A program made the position numbers and the translations under genes. Positions 35,555 through 43,854 of a stretch of 64,000 nucleotides of DNA are shown piece after piece (position 1 is the first letter of the stretch; each line of letters opens with the position of its first letter). The DNA is from Lactonifactor sp050944855 (GTDB lineage: Bacteria; Bacillota; Clostridia; Lachnospirales; Lachnospiraceae): NCBI GenBank assembly GCA_050944855.1, contig JBMNRU010000004.1:97508-161507 (forward strand), written 5' to 3'. The notes beneath the pieces were generated by a model that worked only from the letters and a program-made list of their open reading frames with translations, was not told the origin of the DNA and did not search any database.

Positions 35555-36118
35555 TTACGCCTCTGCAATCGCTGCCGCCTTTTCCGGCACTTTTGTAAAC
35601 CACGTTGTTGCTGCCGTGTCGGTTTCAGTCCCTACAAAGTCAGCTTTCCAAAGCCTGTCTTTCTTTCTGGCTGTAAAATCAGCCTCAATATCCGGCGTGT
35701 TAAACTTGATGCTTTCGCCTTTGGTTTCGTACTTCTCGCCCGGCACTTTGAATTTTGCTTTCAGCAGCCATACATAGCGGTACTTCCCACCCGTTTTCTT
35801 TGCTCTAAATCCTACGGCAACGTATGGCGGCTCATTTTCCTTGCCCGCCCATACTACTTTATTCTGGTCTACTTCCTGCCCCAAAAGCTCTGCCAGCACT
35901 TCCGGCGTAAGGTCTTTAATACCCAGTTTCAGCGTGCCGCTGGCAAATTCCGTTACGCTTTCGCTTAACGTATCGTCTGCATACAAAGTGGCATCTGCTG
36001 TCTTTACGGATAAATCAGCACTCATAGCCTCTGCCATTCTCTTAGGCTCTGCGTATGTTTCTACGCCGTCCGTTTCTGTGCATACTGCATAGAATAAGTC
36101 TTTTAATCCCAACGTCAT
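35555..36118 (-). CDS. Major tail (tube) protein
   Basis: A 187-residue major tail protein of the phi13-type family, which polymerises into the tail tube. It starts MTLGLKDLFYAVCTETDGVE and contains the family pattern around TLKLGIKDLTPEVLAELLGQ and VAVGFRAKKTGGKYRYVWL. Length is within the usual 180-200 residues. It is followed by an attenuator-like hairpin and the tail chaperones, as expected. Confidence 0.9.
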   Translation of the reverse strand: MTLGLKDLFYAVCTETDGVETYAEPKRMAEAMSADLSVKTADATLYADDTLSESVTEFASGTLKLGIKDLTPEVLAELLGQEVDQNKVVWAGKENEPPYVAVGFRAKKTGGKYRYVWLLKAKFKVPGEKYETKGESIKFNTPDIEADFTARKKDRLWKADFVGTETDTAATTWFTKVPEKAAAIAEA

Positions 36119-36125
36119 TGTTTTG

Positions 36126-36452
36126 TCACTCCTTTAATATTTCGATTGTGATAGGTACAAGCCAGTACCCCGTTTCTGTTTCGTAGCTCTCGGTATCAAC
36201 GCTGTTTATGTAATACCCTGCTGCTTTCATCACTTCCAGCGTCTTTGCTAAATATTCCTCAAAATCGCCTTTGCAGATTAACGTAACTCTGTATAGCTCC
36301 CTGCCGCTGCTCTCTTCGTCGTCGGCACTTACCGCCGCCCCTTTCAGCAGGCGCAGGAAAGTAAAATATGCAGCTGGCTTTTTCCTGCCAGTGTATACGC
36401 CCCTCTGCGCTGGCAGCCCTGTACTTTCCAGTACCTTTTTTAAGCTATCCAT
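36126..36452 (-). CDS. Tail terminator/completion-type protein, 108 aa
   Basis: A 108-residue protein in the slot normally occupied by the tail terminator (after the HK97-gp10 protein and before the major tail protein). The sequence includes GVYTGRKKPAAYFTFLRLL and an alpha/beta pattern compatible with that fold. The assignment rests mainly on position. It overlaps the upstream gene by 8 bases. Confidence 0.7.
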   Translation of the reverse strand: MDSLKKVLESTGLPAQRGVYTGRKKPAAYFTFLRLLKGAAVSADDEESSGRELYRVTLICKGDFEEYLAKTLEVMKAAGYYINSVDTESYETETGYWLVPITIEILKE

Positions 36453-36876
36453 TGTTTTCGCTCTCCCATATTTGCCGCTGCGTCTCTACTACTTTATCTT
36501 GCGCCTTTGCGTTTGCTGCCGTCATGTACGGGCGTGCCTGCTGGCTGCTCGTACCGTATTCAGCCACAAAGCCAATAGTAGCGTAACGCACGTTGCTTTT
36601 GTCGCCCTTTCTGTCGTTCCCGTGTTTCGCCCTGCCTTGCGGGTATACGTCTACGTGTTTCTCTGTATCGTCTCCCTTTATGGCAGTTGCTTTGATAGAC
36701 TGGATAAAGCCCGCCGTTTCCTCAATCCCCATAGCCCTTGCCTCTGCTTTCTGTGCCTCTACCAGCACATCAGCCCCGGCTTTCAGCATCTTAGGCACTG
36801 CCTGTACGGTTGCCTGCTCCCGCCTGCTAAAAGCGTCTATGATGTCCTCTAGCCCTACGGTGTTAAATTCTGCCAT
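36445..36876 (-). CDS. HK97-gp10-like connector protein
   Basis: A 143-residue minor head-tail joining protein. The N-terminal helix (MAEFNTVGLEDIIDAFSRRE) and the C-terminal region with GFVAEYGTSSQQARPYM match the HK97 gp10 family, which completes the neck and accepts the tail. Genes on both sides are separated by a few bases or overlap. Confidence 0.85.
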   Translation of the reverse strand: MAEFNTVGLEDIIDAFSRREQATVQAVPKMLKAGADVLVEAQKAEARAMGIEETAGFIQSIKATAIKGDDTEKHVDVYPQGRAKHGNDRKGDKSNVRYATIGFVAEYGTSSQQARPYMTAANAKAQDKVVETQRQIWESENNG

Positions 36877-36879
36877 TTC

Positions 36880-37209
36880 CTACGCCCCCTTTTCCTTATG
36901 GCGTAAGTCCGTAAGCGTAAGCTCTATGGTATCGTCGTCTATGTCATACGTCTTAAGCACAAAAAAGCGCTGCCCGTCCAGCTCTACGGTGTCCTCGCCC
37001 TCATAATCTGCCCTGTGTACGTCGCATTTCGCCTCTACCACTTTGCCTGTCTGCTGGCTCTTAAAATACTCGCTGTAGCCTACGGATTTCTTGTTGCAGA
37101 AAATAGTGCGGCAGCTTTCCTGCGCCTCATTTTCAAAGCCGTTATCATTTACCCGCTCGCCTGCTGCCTGCTCGCTGATAAGCGTAATTTCATCTACCCA
37201 GTTAGCCAT
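36880..37209 (-). CDS. Head-tail adaptor (head closure) protein
   Basis: A 109-residue head closure protein that seals the connector. It begins MANWVDEITLISEQAAGERV and carries the beta-rich pattern of the phage head-tail joining family (SPP1 gp16-like), including NKKSVGYSEYFKSQQTG. It overlaps the upstream gp6-like gene by 8 bases. Confidence 0.8.
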   Translation of the reverse strand: MANWVDEITLISEQAAGERVNDNGFENEAQESCRTIFCNKKSVGYSEYFKSQQTGKVVEAKCDVHRADYEGEDTVELDGQRFFVLKTYDIDDDTIELTLTDLRHKEKGA

Positions 37210-37552
37210 TTTCTGCCCCGCTTTCCCCGGCGTTGGTGTCCGTTTCGGACACTTGCGGCGTGTTGTATTCCTCCGACATAGAAAGCCGTGCTTTCAACGT
37301 ATCGTATGATTTTCTGAATTTTTCGGAATTATCATTAAAGCCAAACTCTGCCTTGCAATAAAGAGTTATTGCCCTTTTAATCAGTGCGTCTTTCTCGTCA
37401 ATTTTTTTAACACCGTCGTTTGCAAGGTCAGCTTTGCAGGCGGCTATACAGTCCTCTATCTCTTCCGTGATTTTTGCGTTAGTGCTGCTGATACGCAGTG
37501 CCGCCCGCATCTTCTCTGTTAATGTGGTGGTATCTGCTGCCATACCCTGCAC
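37202..37552 (-). CDS. Head-tail connector, gp6-like
   Basis: A 116-residue helical connector protein of the HK97 gp6/SPP1 gp15 type. The core ALRISSTNAKITEEIEDCIA is typical and forms the ring below the portal. The C-terminal tail is low-complexity and contains VSETDT, encoded by a 17-bp palindrome that occurs again near the end of ParB. Confidence 0.85.
   Translation of the reverse strand: MQGMAADTTTLTEKMRAALRISSTNAKITEEIEDCIAACKADLANDGVKKIDEKDALIKRAITLYCKAEFGFNDNSEKFRKSYDTLKARLSMSEEYNTPQVSETDTNAGESGAENG
37236..37252. repeat. 17-bp palindrome, copy 1
   Basis: GTGTCCG-TTT-CGGACAC, perfect 7-bp arms, inside the 3' end of the gp6-like connector gene. The identical sequence occurs at 45598-45614. 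I found no third copy in the window. Confidence 0.85.
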
Positions 37553-37571
37553 CCTCTTTCTGAAAATAAGC

Positions 37572-37591
37572 GGGCTGCGTTCCCGCAGCCC
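37572..37591 (-). terminator. Hairpin after the Ala/Glu-rich head gene
   Basis: Perfect 8-bp stem GGGCTGCG/CGCAGCCC with a 4-base GGAA loop on the minus strand, followed by GCTTATTTTC. It is likely to be an attenuator or mRNA 3'-end protector downstream of the capsid genes, because late genes continue beyond it. Confidence 0.5.
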
Positions 37592-37596
37592 TGCCC

Positions 37597-38031
37597 TTAC
37601 TCTTTGATTTTAGCAACTTTGGCGCTTACCAGCTCTTCCGCCCTGTCCTTATGTACGGTAAAGGTTTCCCCGGCATCTTTAATCTGGTTAAGCTGCTTGT
37701 CTAAGTATCTGGTTGTAACCTCTACTTTTACCATGCCTGCTGCCGCAGCTGCCTTTCTTTCCTCTTCGGCTTTGGCTGCCGCCTGCGCTGCCTCTGCCGC
37801 CTTTCTTTCCTCTTCGGCTCTGGCTGCCGCCGCCTGTGCTGCCTCTGTCGCTGCTTTCTTCTCTTCGTCGGTCATATCTCCCTCGTCGGGTACTTCAACC
37901 TCTACAGCGGCGCATCTAGTGGCAATCTCTTTAATTGTGCCTGCGTCGCTTACCCCCAACTCTCTTGCAAGCTGCTGTAAATCAGCTTTCTTATAGGTTT
38001 CCAGCTCCTTTACATCTAAATGCCCTTTCAT
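37597..38031 (-). CDS. Hypothetical head protein with Ala/Glu coiled coil
   Basis: A 144-residue protein directly downstream of the capsid gene. The N-terminus (MKGHLDVKELETYKKADLQQ) resembles a small Rho-N/SAP-like helical motif. The middle (about 60-105) consists of AEEERKAAEAAQAAA-type repeats, with near-identical DNA units at 37750-37780 and 37798-37828. The C-terminal part is a short beta region. It could be a head fibre or decoration protein; that is inference from position. Confidence 0.6.
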   Translation of the reverse strand: MKGHLDVKELETYKKADLQQLARELGVSDAGTIKEIATRCAAVEVEVPDEGDMTDEEKKAATEAAQAAAARAEEERKAAEAAQAAAKAEEERKAAAAAGMVKVEVTTRYLDKQLNQIKDAGETFTVHKDRAEELVSAKVAKIKE

Positions 38032-38054
38032 GCTGTGCGCTCCTTTCCGTCAAC

Positions 38055-39293
38055 TTATGCGCTGGCAAGTTTCTTAATGGTTACAAGGCTGTTTTTATCA
38101 ACTACCTTTCCATCAGCCAGCATGATACCTTTTGTTACCATATCGTCTGTATCGTTGTCCTCGTACTTCTTTACGCCCATAGCATAGTTTGTGTTAAGCA
38201 CGTAATCCTTGAAGTTGAAGAGGAAAGCAAAAACAGTGCCAGCCGCTACAGATGCAACATAGCTGGTAACGTAATCACAGCACACTACAGGTCTGCCTAA
38301 AAGCGTGCGCTCCGGCTTTCCAGCAATGCCGTAATTTACCCTGCCAATCGGCTGCCCGTTGGTATCTGTCAGCCCGTAATACTGCATGAACGTCTTTTTG
38401 CTCATGCACCATACAGCGCCGTTTTCGTATGCCTGCGGTAAAGCCGCCTCTGCGTTAATCAAATCCGCATACGCAGGCTTTGCGCTTTCCACTTCCTGCC
38501 CTGCTGCGGGTGTCTCGGCTAAAATTCCTTTAGGCTTTCCCGTGCCGTCGCCGCTAATAATCGCCTGCTCCAACGCTTTTGTCATTGCCTCAACAATATT
38601 GTTGATAAGCAGCGTTTCAAAGGCACTGATTGCCATTGTATCTACTTCCAGAGATACAGCCACGGCGCAACGCAGCTTATGGTATGCAAAGGTAATCATG
38701 CCCTCTTTCTTAATGTCGTGTTTCTGCTTTGCGCTGCCCGCTCCCTCATTTACCCACGTTGCAGTAGGCTTAACCGTGGAAACGGGGATAGAAACGCCGC
38801 CTTTGTATGCTGTTCTTGTTACAAGGGCTAAAATCATGCCCGTGCTTTCCAATCTCTGCACAATCTGGTTAAGCACGGTTGTGGGGATTGTTGCGCCTAC
38901 GTCCGTGGTCTTGCTTACTGCGTCTGCCCGGTACTCTGCCGGGATTGCAGTGCCACGGCACACATACTGCATAAATGCTTTTCTGTATGCCATGCTGTTA
39001 TACTTGTCGCCGTCCCCGTCGCCCTCTCCGTTTGCGCCCTTAAAGTTACGCAGCACTGTAGGCGCTGTGCCGTCGCCCTCTGCGCCGTCGTCTACCGTCT
39101 CGCCGTTTGCAATCTTTGCAAGCAGCTTTTTCCTCTTCTCGGCGCTGTCTAAGAGTTTCTGCCGCTGCTCCTGCAATTCCCCTACTTCTGTCTCAAAGTT
39201 TGTAATCTCTTCATCTGTAAGCTCTGCCGCTCTGGTGTTCAGCTCATTCTTAATCTGGGCTAATCTCGCCTCAATCTCTTTTAAAGTTTTCAT
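38055..39293 (-). CDS. Major capsid protein, HK97 fold
   Basis: A 412-residue capsid protein. The first 100 residues form a charged coiled-coil delta/scaffold domain (MKTLKEIEARLAQIKNELNT), expected to be removed by the prohead protease encoded upstream. The HK97 core follows, with typical segments such as VSIPVSTVKPTATWVNEG and a C-terminal MGVKKYEDNDTDDMVTKG region. Length and gene order (portal-protease-capsid) fit the family exactly. Confidence 0.95.
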   Translation of the reverse strand: MKTLKEIEARLAQIKNELNTRAAELTDEEITNFETEVGELQEQRQKLLDSAEKRKKLLAKIANGETVDDGAEGDGTAPTVLRNFKGANGEGDGDGDKYNSMAYRKAFMQYVCRGTAIPAEYRADAVSKTTDVGATIPTTVLNQIVQRLESTGMILALVTRTAYKGGVSIPVSTVKPTATWVNEGAGSAKQKHDIKKEGMITFAYHKLRCAVAVSLEVDTMAISAFETLLINNIVEAMTKALEQAIISGDGTGKPKGILAETPAAGQEVESAKPAYADLINAEAALPQAYENGAVWCMSKKTFMQYYGLTDTNGQPIGRVNYGIAGKPERTLLGRPVVCCDYVTSYVASVAAGTVFAFLFNFKDYVLNTNYAMGVKKYEDNDTDDMVTKGIMLADGKVVDKNSLVTIKKLASA

Positions 39294-39322
39294 GTGGTGT
39301 TATTCTCCTTTTCTGGTTTTTC

Positions 39323-39919
39323 TTATAAACTGGCTCTAATCTTTAGCAGCTGCACCCGCCTTTTAAGCAGCTCCTGCTTTTCTGCTTCGTAACTCCTACG
39401 GGCAAAATTCCGGGCGCTTATTTCAGTATCGCCGTTTGCTGGTATGCTCACTGCGGATACATCATAAACCTTTTTAATTTTTAAGATTGTCCTTGTATGT
39501 GTGGCTCTGTCGTAGTCGTCCTTTAAAACAGTGAAAGCCCACGACATTTTAGTAATCATGCCTGCGTCAATATCTTGATACAGCCCCCTTGCTAAGTCCG
39601 TCTTGCCTAAATCGGCAGCCACTAAAAGCCCCTTATGGTCTGGGACTAAAATAAGCGTCTTGTTGGACTGTCTGGCAAATACCCTGCCCTCATGGTCGTA
39701 CTGCATGATAACGTCGCTCATGTCCGCACCGTCCAAAGCGTGTGCGTCTACTCTTTCGTAATACTTTGTGCCGTCCTCAAACTCATACAGCAGATACGGC
39801 TTGTCAAACGTCGTAGCGTAGCCCTCTACGTAATACTCCGTATCTATCCGCTTTGCTGCTGCCACGGCAGATAAAGGCGCAGCCAGCGCCCTATATTCCC
39901 TCTCTTTCTTAACCGGCAT
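39323..39919 (-). CDS. Prohead protease, HK97 family
   Basis: A 198-residue S78-type serine protease that matures the capsid by removing scaffold domains. The conserved histidine is in MQYDHEGRVF and the catalytic serine in the MSWAF motif (Ser within TKMSWAFTV). ATG at 39919 is preferred over a GTG three codons upstream because GAGGGTG is well placed. It overlaps the portal gene by 11 bases. Confidence 0.92.
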   Translation of the reverse strand: MPVKKEREYRALAAPLSAVAAAKRIDTEYYVEGYATTFDKPYLLYEFEDGTKYYERVDAHALDGADMSDVIMQYDHEGRVFARQSNKTLILVPDHKGLLVAADLGKTDLARGLYQDIDAGMITKMSWAFTVLKDDYDRATHTRTILKIKKVYDVSAVSIPANGDTEISARNFARRSYEAEKQELLKRRVQLLKIRASL

Positions 39920-41192
39920 TATTTGCACCCTCTTTCTGTCCTTTATCGTTTGGCTGCGGCGGCTTGTCCTCTGGCGGCTCTTTCGGTGTCGGTTCTGCTG
40001 CCTGCTGCCCCGCTGCTGGCATCTGCTGTATGATAATCTGCGGCTCTTTGCTGCTGTTCTTCAGCTCGCTTACCTCGGTATACTCTTTTCGGATATAATA
40101 CTTATCGCCGCCCTCTACGTGCGCCATATTCCAAATATCCATTACCCCGTTACGGTTCAGTAATGCCCGGTCGAAAAGCTGTGTGCTTACTTGCAGCTTT
40201 GTTGCATTGCTGGCATATTGCAGGCGGTTTGCAGAGAACGTAATAGCGTTACCGTGTGCAAGCTCCCGCTGGGTAAAGGTCATATTTGACATTACAAGCG
40301 ATAGCTGGATAGCAAACGGCTCTATCTTGCCCTCGTAGTAGGCGTTCCATGTGTTTTCATCAAATTTGTTTTGAAGAATATCCATACTTGTGCCAAAATG
40401 CGTGCATACGCTGTCCTGTATCTGCTGCATTTGCAGTGCGTTTGGCGTGTAGGGCTTGCTTTCTACCTGTTTCAGCTCTGAAAACTTGTTATCATAAATA
40501 ATCATGCCGCTTTTGTTGTCGGCGCTTAAATTGTCCTCTGTGAACCGCTCCCGCTCTTTCTTTATGTCCTCTGGTTTCAAAATGTTTGCCACCTTTGCTA
40601 GAAAACGGATATTTGCAGAATTTTTTACGGCGTTTACGATACCCTCATTCTGTGTATGTATCAGCTGCATTGTGGGCTTAAGCGTGTTGTTGTCCTCTCC
40701 GAAAAGGTCGTCAGAATATTCAAAATCTGTCATTATCCCCACTTTTTCAAATTCAATCGCCCCATGCTCCCCATTTGCAAATAGGTAACGCAGATACACC
40801 CGCCCGGCAGCCTCTACTACCTCGCAGCGCTGCGCCCGCAGCGGATACCACCCGCACAGGCTGCCTACTTCGTCCTCGATAGGCACAATAAAAGCGGTAT
40901 GCTCTACCGCTAAAATCGTCGCCAGCCGCTTTATGAATTTTACTGTATCCATGAAATAGTTTGGCTTGTACTGTAGCGCCCTTTCCAGATGCTTTGCGGC
41001 GTTGCCCTCTATCTCCGGCTTTAGCTTGCTGCAATGCGTGGCAAAATTATTGATTGCCACTCTGGTTAAGTCCATTTCATAAACGCCGCCGTTAAAGCTC
41101 GTAAACGTAGGGCTGTACCCATTCAGCATTTTAAAATAGCTGTCTATTGCCTGCATCTGCTTACCATGAAACAGGTAATCTAAAAATTTCAT
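39909..41192 (-). CDS. Portal protein, HK97 family
   Basis: A 427-residue portal, the dodecameric DNA channel at one capsid vertex. Features include an N-terminal clip/wing region (AINNFATHCSKLKPEIEG) and the conserved C-terminal crown-like segment with FGTSMDILQNKFDENTWNAYYEGKIEP-type sequence around 275-300. The tail is Pro/Gln/Ala-rich and low in complexity. It lies between terminase and protease. Confidence 0.93.
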   Translation of the reverse strand: MKFLDYLFHGKQMQAIDSYFKMLNGYSPTFTSFNGGVYEMDLTRVAINNFATHCSKLKPEIEGNAAKHLERALQYKPNYFMDTVKFIKRLATILAVEHTAFIVPIEDEVGSLCGWYPLRAQRCEVVEAAGRVYLRYLFANGEHGAIEFEKVGIMTDFEYSDDLFGEDNNTLKPTMQLIHTQNEGIVNAVKNSANIRFLAKVANILKPEDIKKERERFTEDNLSADNKSGMIIYDNKFSELKQVESKPYTPNALQMQQIQDSVCTHFGTSMDILQNKFDENTWNAYYEGKIEPFAIQLSLVMSNMTFTQRELAHGNAITFSANRLQYASNATKLQVSTQLFDRALLNRNGVMDIWNMAHVEGGDKYYIRKEYTEVSELKNSSKEPQIIIQQMPAAGQQAAEPTPKEPPEDKPPQPNDKGQKEGANNAG

Positions 41193-41211
41193 ACCGCTTA
41201 CTCTCTCCTTT

Positions 41212-42867
41212 CTATGCAGCGTTTTTAAGCAGCTCGCCGCACTCTTCCCAGTATTTCTGCCGCACGGTCATTGCATCTATGACAGATACAAAGCCGTCGA
41301 TATGCGCCCGCTGCTCTATCTTTATCGGTCTGAATTTCCGTGTTTCCATGTTGTGCTTAAGCGCAACATTTAAGAAATGCGTCTTTAGTAAATTGTTGTC
41401 GGCAATCTTAAAATTACCGTCCTTTATGATACCCTCAAATTCCCGTATAACGGGTGTAAGGTTTTCGCCTTGGAAAACGTCGTCCATGTGAAAACCGTAA
41501 TTCGCCATATCCGTAATAAGGTACTGTGCGCTGTACCTGTCGTAGCCGATTTTCAGCGGGCGTATGCCGTAAACTTCCAGCAGCATAGTAAACCAGTTGT
41601 AAACGTCGTGGTAGTCTACGTAATTCTCGCCGCTTAAGGTTATCAGCCCTCTTTTTACAAAAATGTCATACGGCACGCCGTCCGTAGCCTGCAAGGTTTC
41701 CAGCCTGCCCCGTGGCATAAAGAATTGAGTAAACGCATATAGCTTGCCGTCTTTCTGAATTACCACGCTTGCTGCTGTAAGGTCTGTTGTCTGGCTTAAG
41801 TCAATGCCGCCCACGGCGTAGCAGTCCCTAAAGTCCTCTAAGGTCTTTTCAACGCCTGCGCCGTCTACGGTCTGATATTCCAGCCACGCAATAGAGCTGT
41901 TCTGTTTGATATTGCAGTATTTTGTTAAAAACTCTGCTTTCTTGCTTAAGCTGCCCTCTGCTACGGCTATTTCATCAATGAAAAAGCTCTCTTTGACAGA
42001 TACGCCCATATTCGGGTTAGCCTTTTTCAGCTCGTTTATGTCGTTCCACTTCTCTACATCATCAATCATGTAGAGGAACGGCAAAAGCCGCCTTTCCTTG
42101 CTGTTGCCCTTTAAAAAGCTGGTGCTGCGTATCATCAGCTCATCATAAATGCTGTCGTTGATATATCCGGCAGTGCTTATGGATAAAATCATAGGCTGTT
42201 TACGTGCGCCTAAAGCAGATTTCATTACTTCATACTGCTTAAGCCCTGCGTCCCCGCTCCATGCTGCCATTTCGTCACATACTACAAGCTGCGGGTTAAA
42301 TCCGTCCGATTTCTTCGCATTGAACGCAATCGGCTTTACAAAGGTATTGCTTTCAGCTATGTAAATGTCGCTGCGGCGTTTCTTTGCCAGCTCTTCAAGC
42401 TCCGGCTCTGCCAGTACCATTTTATGAAAACCGTCATACACAAGCGCCGCTTGGTCTAACTTCGGCGCTAAACAGTATATTTCCTGCCCGTACTCTGGTT
42501 CTAAAAATGCCATGTATGCAATAATCGCAGATGCAAATAAACTTTTTCCGTTTTTTCTGCCAATAACAATAAAAATTTCACGGAAAACACGTATTTTTTC
42601 TGCGTCCTGTATGCCAAAAATGACAGAAACAATAGCTTTTTGCCATAGTTCCAGTTTTAGTAAATCGTTGCGCCCCTTGCTGTGGTGGCAGAAATTTTCT
42701 ATAAACTTGATTGCCTTATTTGCTGCCTTTGCGTTAAAGAAATATTCCTGTTTTTCCAGCCCGTCCACAATGATTTTATAAATTGCCTTTATCCACTTGC
42801 CCGCTACAATCTCGCCGCTGGTTATCTTAGCGTGATACTCGTAGATATAATTTTTATACGGCAGCAC
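41212..42867 (-). CDS. Terminase large subunit
   Basis: A 551-residue HK97-type terminase (ATPase plus nuclease) that cuts and pumps DNA into proheads. The N-terminal ATPase has a Walker-A-like loop around IGRKNGKSLFASAI and a Walker B near LVVCDEMAAW. The C-terminal nuclease starts with VGGIDLSQTTDLTAAS, whose Asp is a metal ligand, and ends with the IDAMTVRQKYWEE region. It follows the P27-type small subunit. Confidence 0.95.
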   Translation of the reverse strand: MLPYKNYIYEYHAKITSGEIVAGKWIKAIYKIIVDGLEKQEYFFNAKAANKAIKFIENFCHHSKGRNDLLKLELWQKAIVSVIFGIQDAEKIRVFREIFIVIGRKNGKSLFASAIIAYMAFLEPEYGQEIYCLAPKLDQAALVYDGFHKMVLAEPELEELAKKRRSDIYIAESNTFVKPIAFNAKKSDGFNPQLVVCDEMAAWSGDAGLKQYEVMKSALGARKQPMILSISTAGYINDSIYDELMIRSTSFLKGNSKERRLLPFLYMIDDVEKWNDINELKKANPNMGVSVKESFFIDEIAVAEGSLSKKAEFLTKYCNIKQNSSIAWLEYQTVDGAGVEKTLEDFRDCYAVGGIDLSQTTDLTAASVVIQKDGKLYAFTQFFMPRGRLETLQATDGVPYDIFVKRGLITLSGENYVDYHDVYNWFTMLLEVYGIRPLKIGYDRYSAQYLITDMANYGFHMDDVFQGENLTPVIREFEGIIKDGNFKIADNNLLKTHFLNVALKHNMETRKFRPIKIEQRAHIDGFVSVIDAMTVRQKYWEECGELLKNAA

Positions 42868-42873
42868 TCCCGG

Positions 42874-43227
42874 CTATTCGTCCCGCAGGGCTGCCAGCCT
42901 GCTTGCCTTTCGCTTTGCAGCTGGGACTAATTCCGTAAGCTGCTTAATGACTGCTGCATAATTCTTGCTTAAGGCTATGTAAGTTTCAGCCTCCGGGCTT
43001 TTCTTTGTCCCCCACTGGTTCTGCCCGTTCTGGTATTCGCTCGTCCAGCCGTCCTGCTCAATGGTTGCCTGCAAATCATCAAGCTCCACGCTCACAAATG
43101 CAGCCTTTTCTATCAGCGGCGTTACTAATTTTCTCTTATTTTCGTCTAAGTCTTTGAATATCCCTTTAAGTCTGGTTTTCTCGGACTTAATGCGCTGTTC
43201 TTTGGTCTTTTCTTTCTTTACTGCCAT
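42874..43227 (-). CDS. Terminase small subunit, P27 family
   Basis: A 117-residue DNA-recognition subunit. ATG at 43227 (MAVKKEKTKEQRIKSEK) is chosen because AAAAGGA precedes it; the frame runs 19 codons upstream without a ribosome site. The P27 pattern is visible in RLKGIFKDLDENKRKLVTPL and the C-terminal LSKNYAAVIKQLTELVPA. It should bind the cos site, which is probably in the 43228-43351 gap or just beyond. Confidence 0.88.
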   Translation of the reverse strand: MAVKKEKTKEQRIKSEKTRLKGIFKDLDENKRKLVTPLIEKAAFVSVELDDLQATIEQDGWTSEYQNGQNQWGTKKSPEAETYIALSKNYAAVIKQLTELVPAAKRKASRLAALRDE

Positions 43228-43351
43228 TCCTTTTACCCCGCTTTCTGCTGCGCCCGGCTGCTGCCCGGTACTGCCACACCACACCCCCTACACCACGCAT
43301 ACGCACGCCCGGAGGGTAATTTTAGGGTATCCCCCTCGGTATTTTCCCCCT

Positions 43352-43651
43352 TTATTTTTTGTTTGAGATAGGGGGGAGTATGCCGCCGCTCTCGTCAAAT
43401 CTGTACCGCCTCTGCCGCTCCTGCTTATGATGCTCCTTGTTATGGCAGTCTTGGCAAAGTGCCTCTAGGTTATCCCAGCATAACGTAACGCTCGTGTCGT
43501 TTATGTTCTCCCGGTTAAGGTATCTCTTATGGTGCGCTATCTTCGCTGGCTCTCCGCAGCGCTCGCATATATAATCTTTTGACATTAAGAAAGCGGCTCT
43601 GGTATTCTCCCATGCCGCCGATAAATAAAAACTCTTCGCCCATGCTTTCAT
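43352..43651 (-). CDS. HNH endonuclease
   Basis: A 99-residue HNH nuclease. The zinc-binding cysteines are in CERCGEPAKIAHH and CQDCHNKEHH, with the HNH histidine and asparagine in IAHHKRYLNRENIND and LCWDNLEALC. In cos phages of this type, an HNH protein encoded next to terminase is needed for DNA cleavage at cos and packaging. It is the first protein gene of the late operon, downstream of the leader at 43727-43787. Confidence 0.93.
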   Translation of the reverse strand: MKAWAKSFYLSAAWENTRAAFLMSKDYICERCGEPAKIAHHKRYLNRENINDTSVTLCWDNLEALCQDCHNKEHHKQERQRRYRFDESGGILPPISNKK

Positions 43652-43677
43652 ACTGTCCCCGCTCCTTTCTTGAAATT

Positions 43678-43705
43678 CCCAGCGCCCTAAGTTTCATGCG
43701 CTGGG
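43678..43705 (-). other. Hairpin upstream of HNH
   Basis: Perfect 8-bp stem CCCAGCGC/GCGCTGGG with a 12-base loop, between the leader terminator and the HNH ribosome site. It could be part of an antitermination or packaging signal; it lacks a T-run. Confidence 0.5.
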
Positions 43706-43726
43706 TGGAGGCTAAAAGAATGAAAA

Positions 43727-43787
43727 CAAAAAAGAGTAGGTAACTGCTGTCGCATCTGCTGGCTAAGCTATTGCCTACTCTTTTCAT
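43727..43787 (-). ncRNA. Short leader RNA / attenuator of the late operon
   Basis: A promoter (43794-43822) is followed immediately by an 11-bp stem (AAAAGAGTAGG at 43774-43784 with its complement at 43730-43740). The loop is about 33 bases, and TTTTTT follows. Transcription should normally stop after about 60 nt, so the late genes need antitermination, as with lambda 6S RNA and Q. This is inferred from sequence only. Confidence 0.65.
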
Positions 43788-43793
43788 GCTACC

Positions 43794-43822
43794 ATTATAC
43801 CGCTTTGGAAATACCATGTAAA
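43794..43822 (-). promoter_or_regulatory. Late-operon promoter
   Basis: On the minus strand TTTACA and TATAAT are separated by 17 bases, a strong sigma-A promoter between the late regulator gene and HNH. It faces the packaging and structural genes. Confidence 0.82.
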
Positions 43823-43854
43823 CACCACGATTTTACCACGGTTGCCCCATGCCT

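Noticed and set aside
43527..43817. A 96-codon minus-strand frame overlapping HNH and the leader
   Set aside because: It runs through the promoter and terminator stem, has no ribosome site, and overlaps the well-supported HNH gene in another frame.
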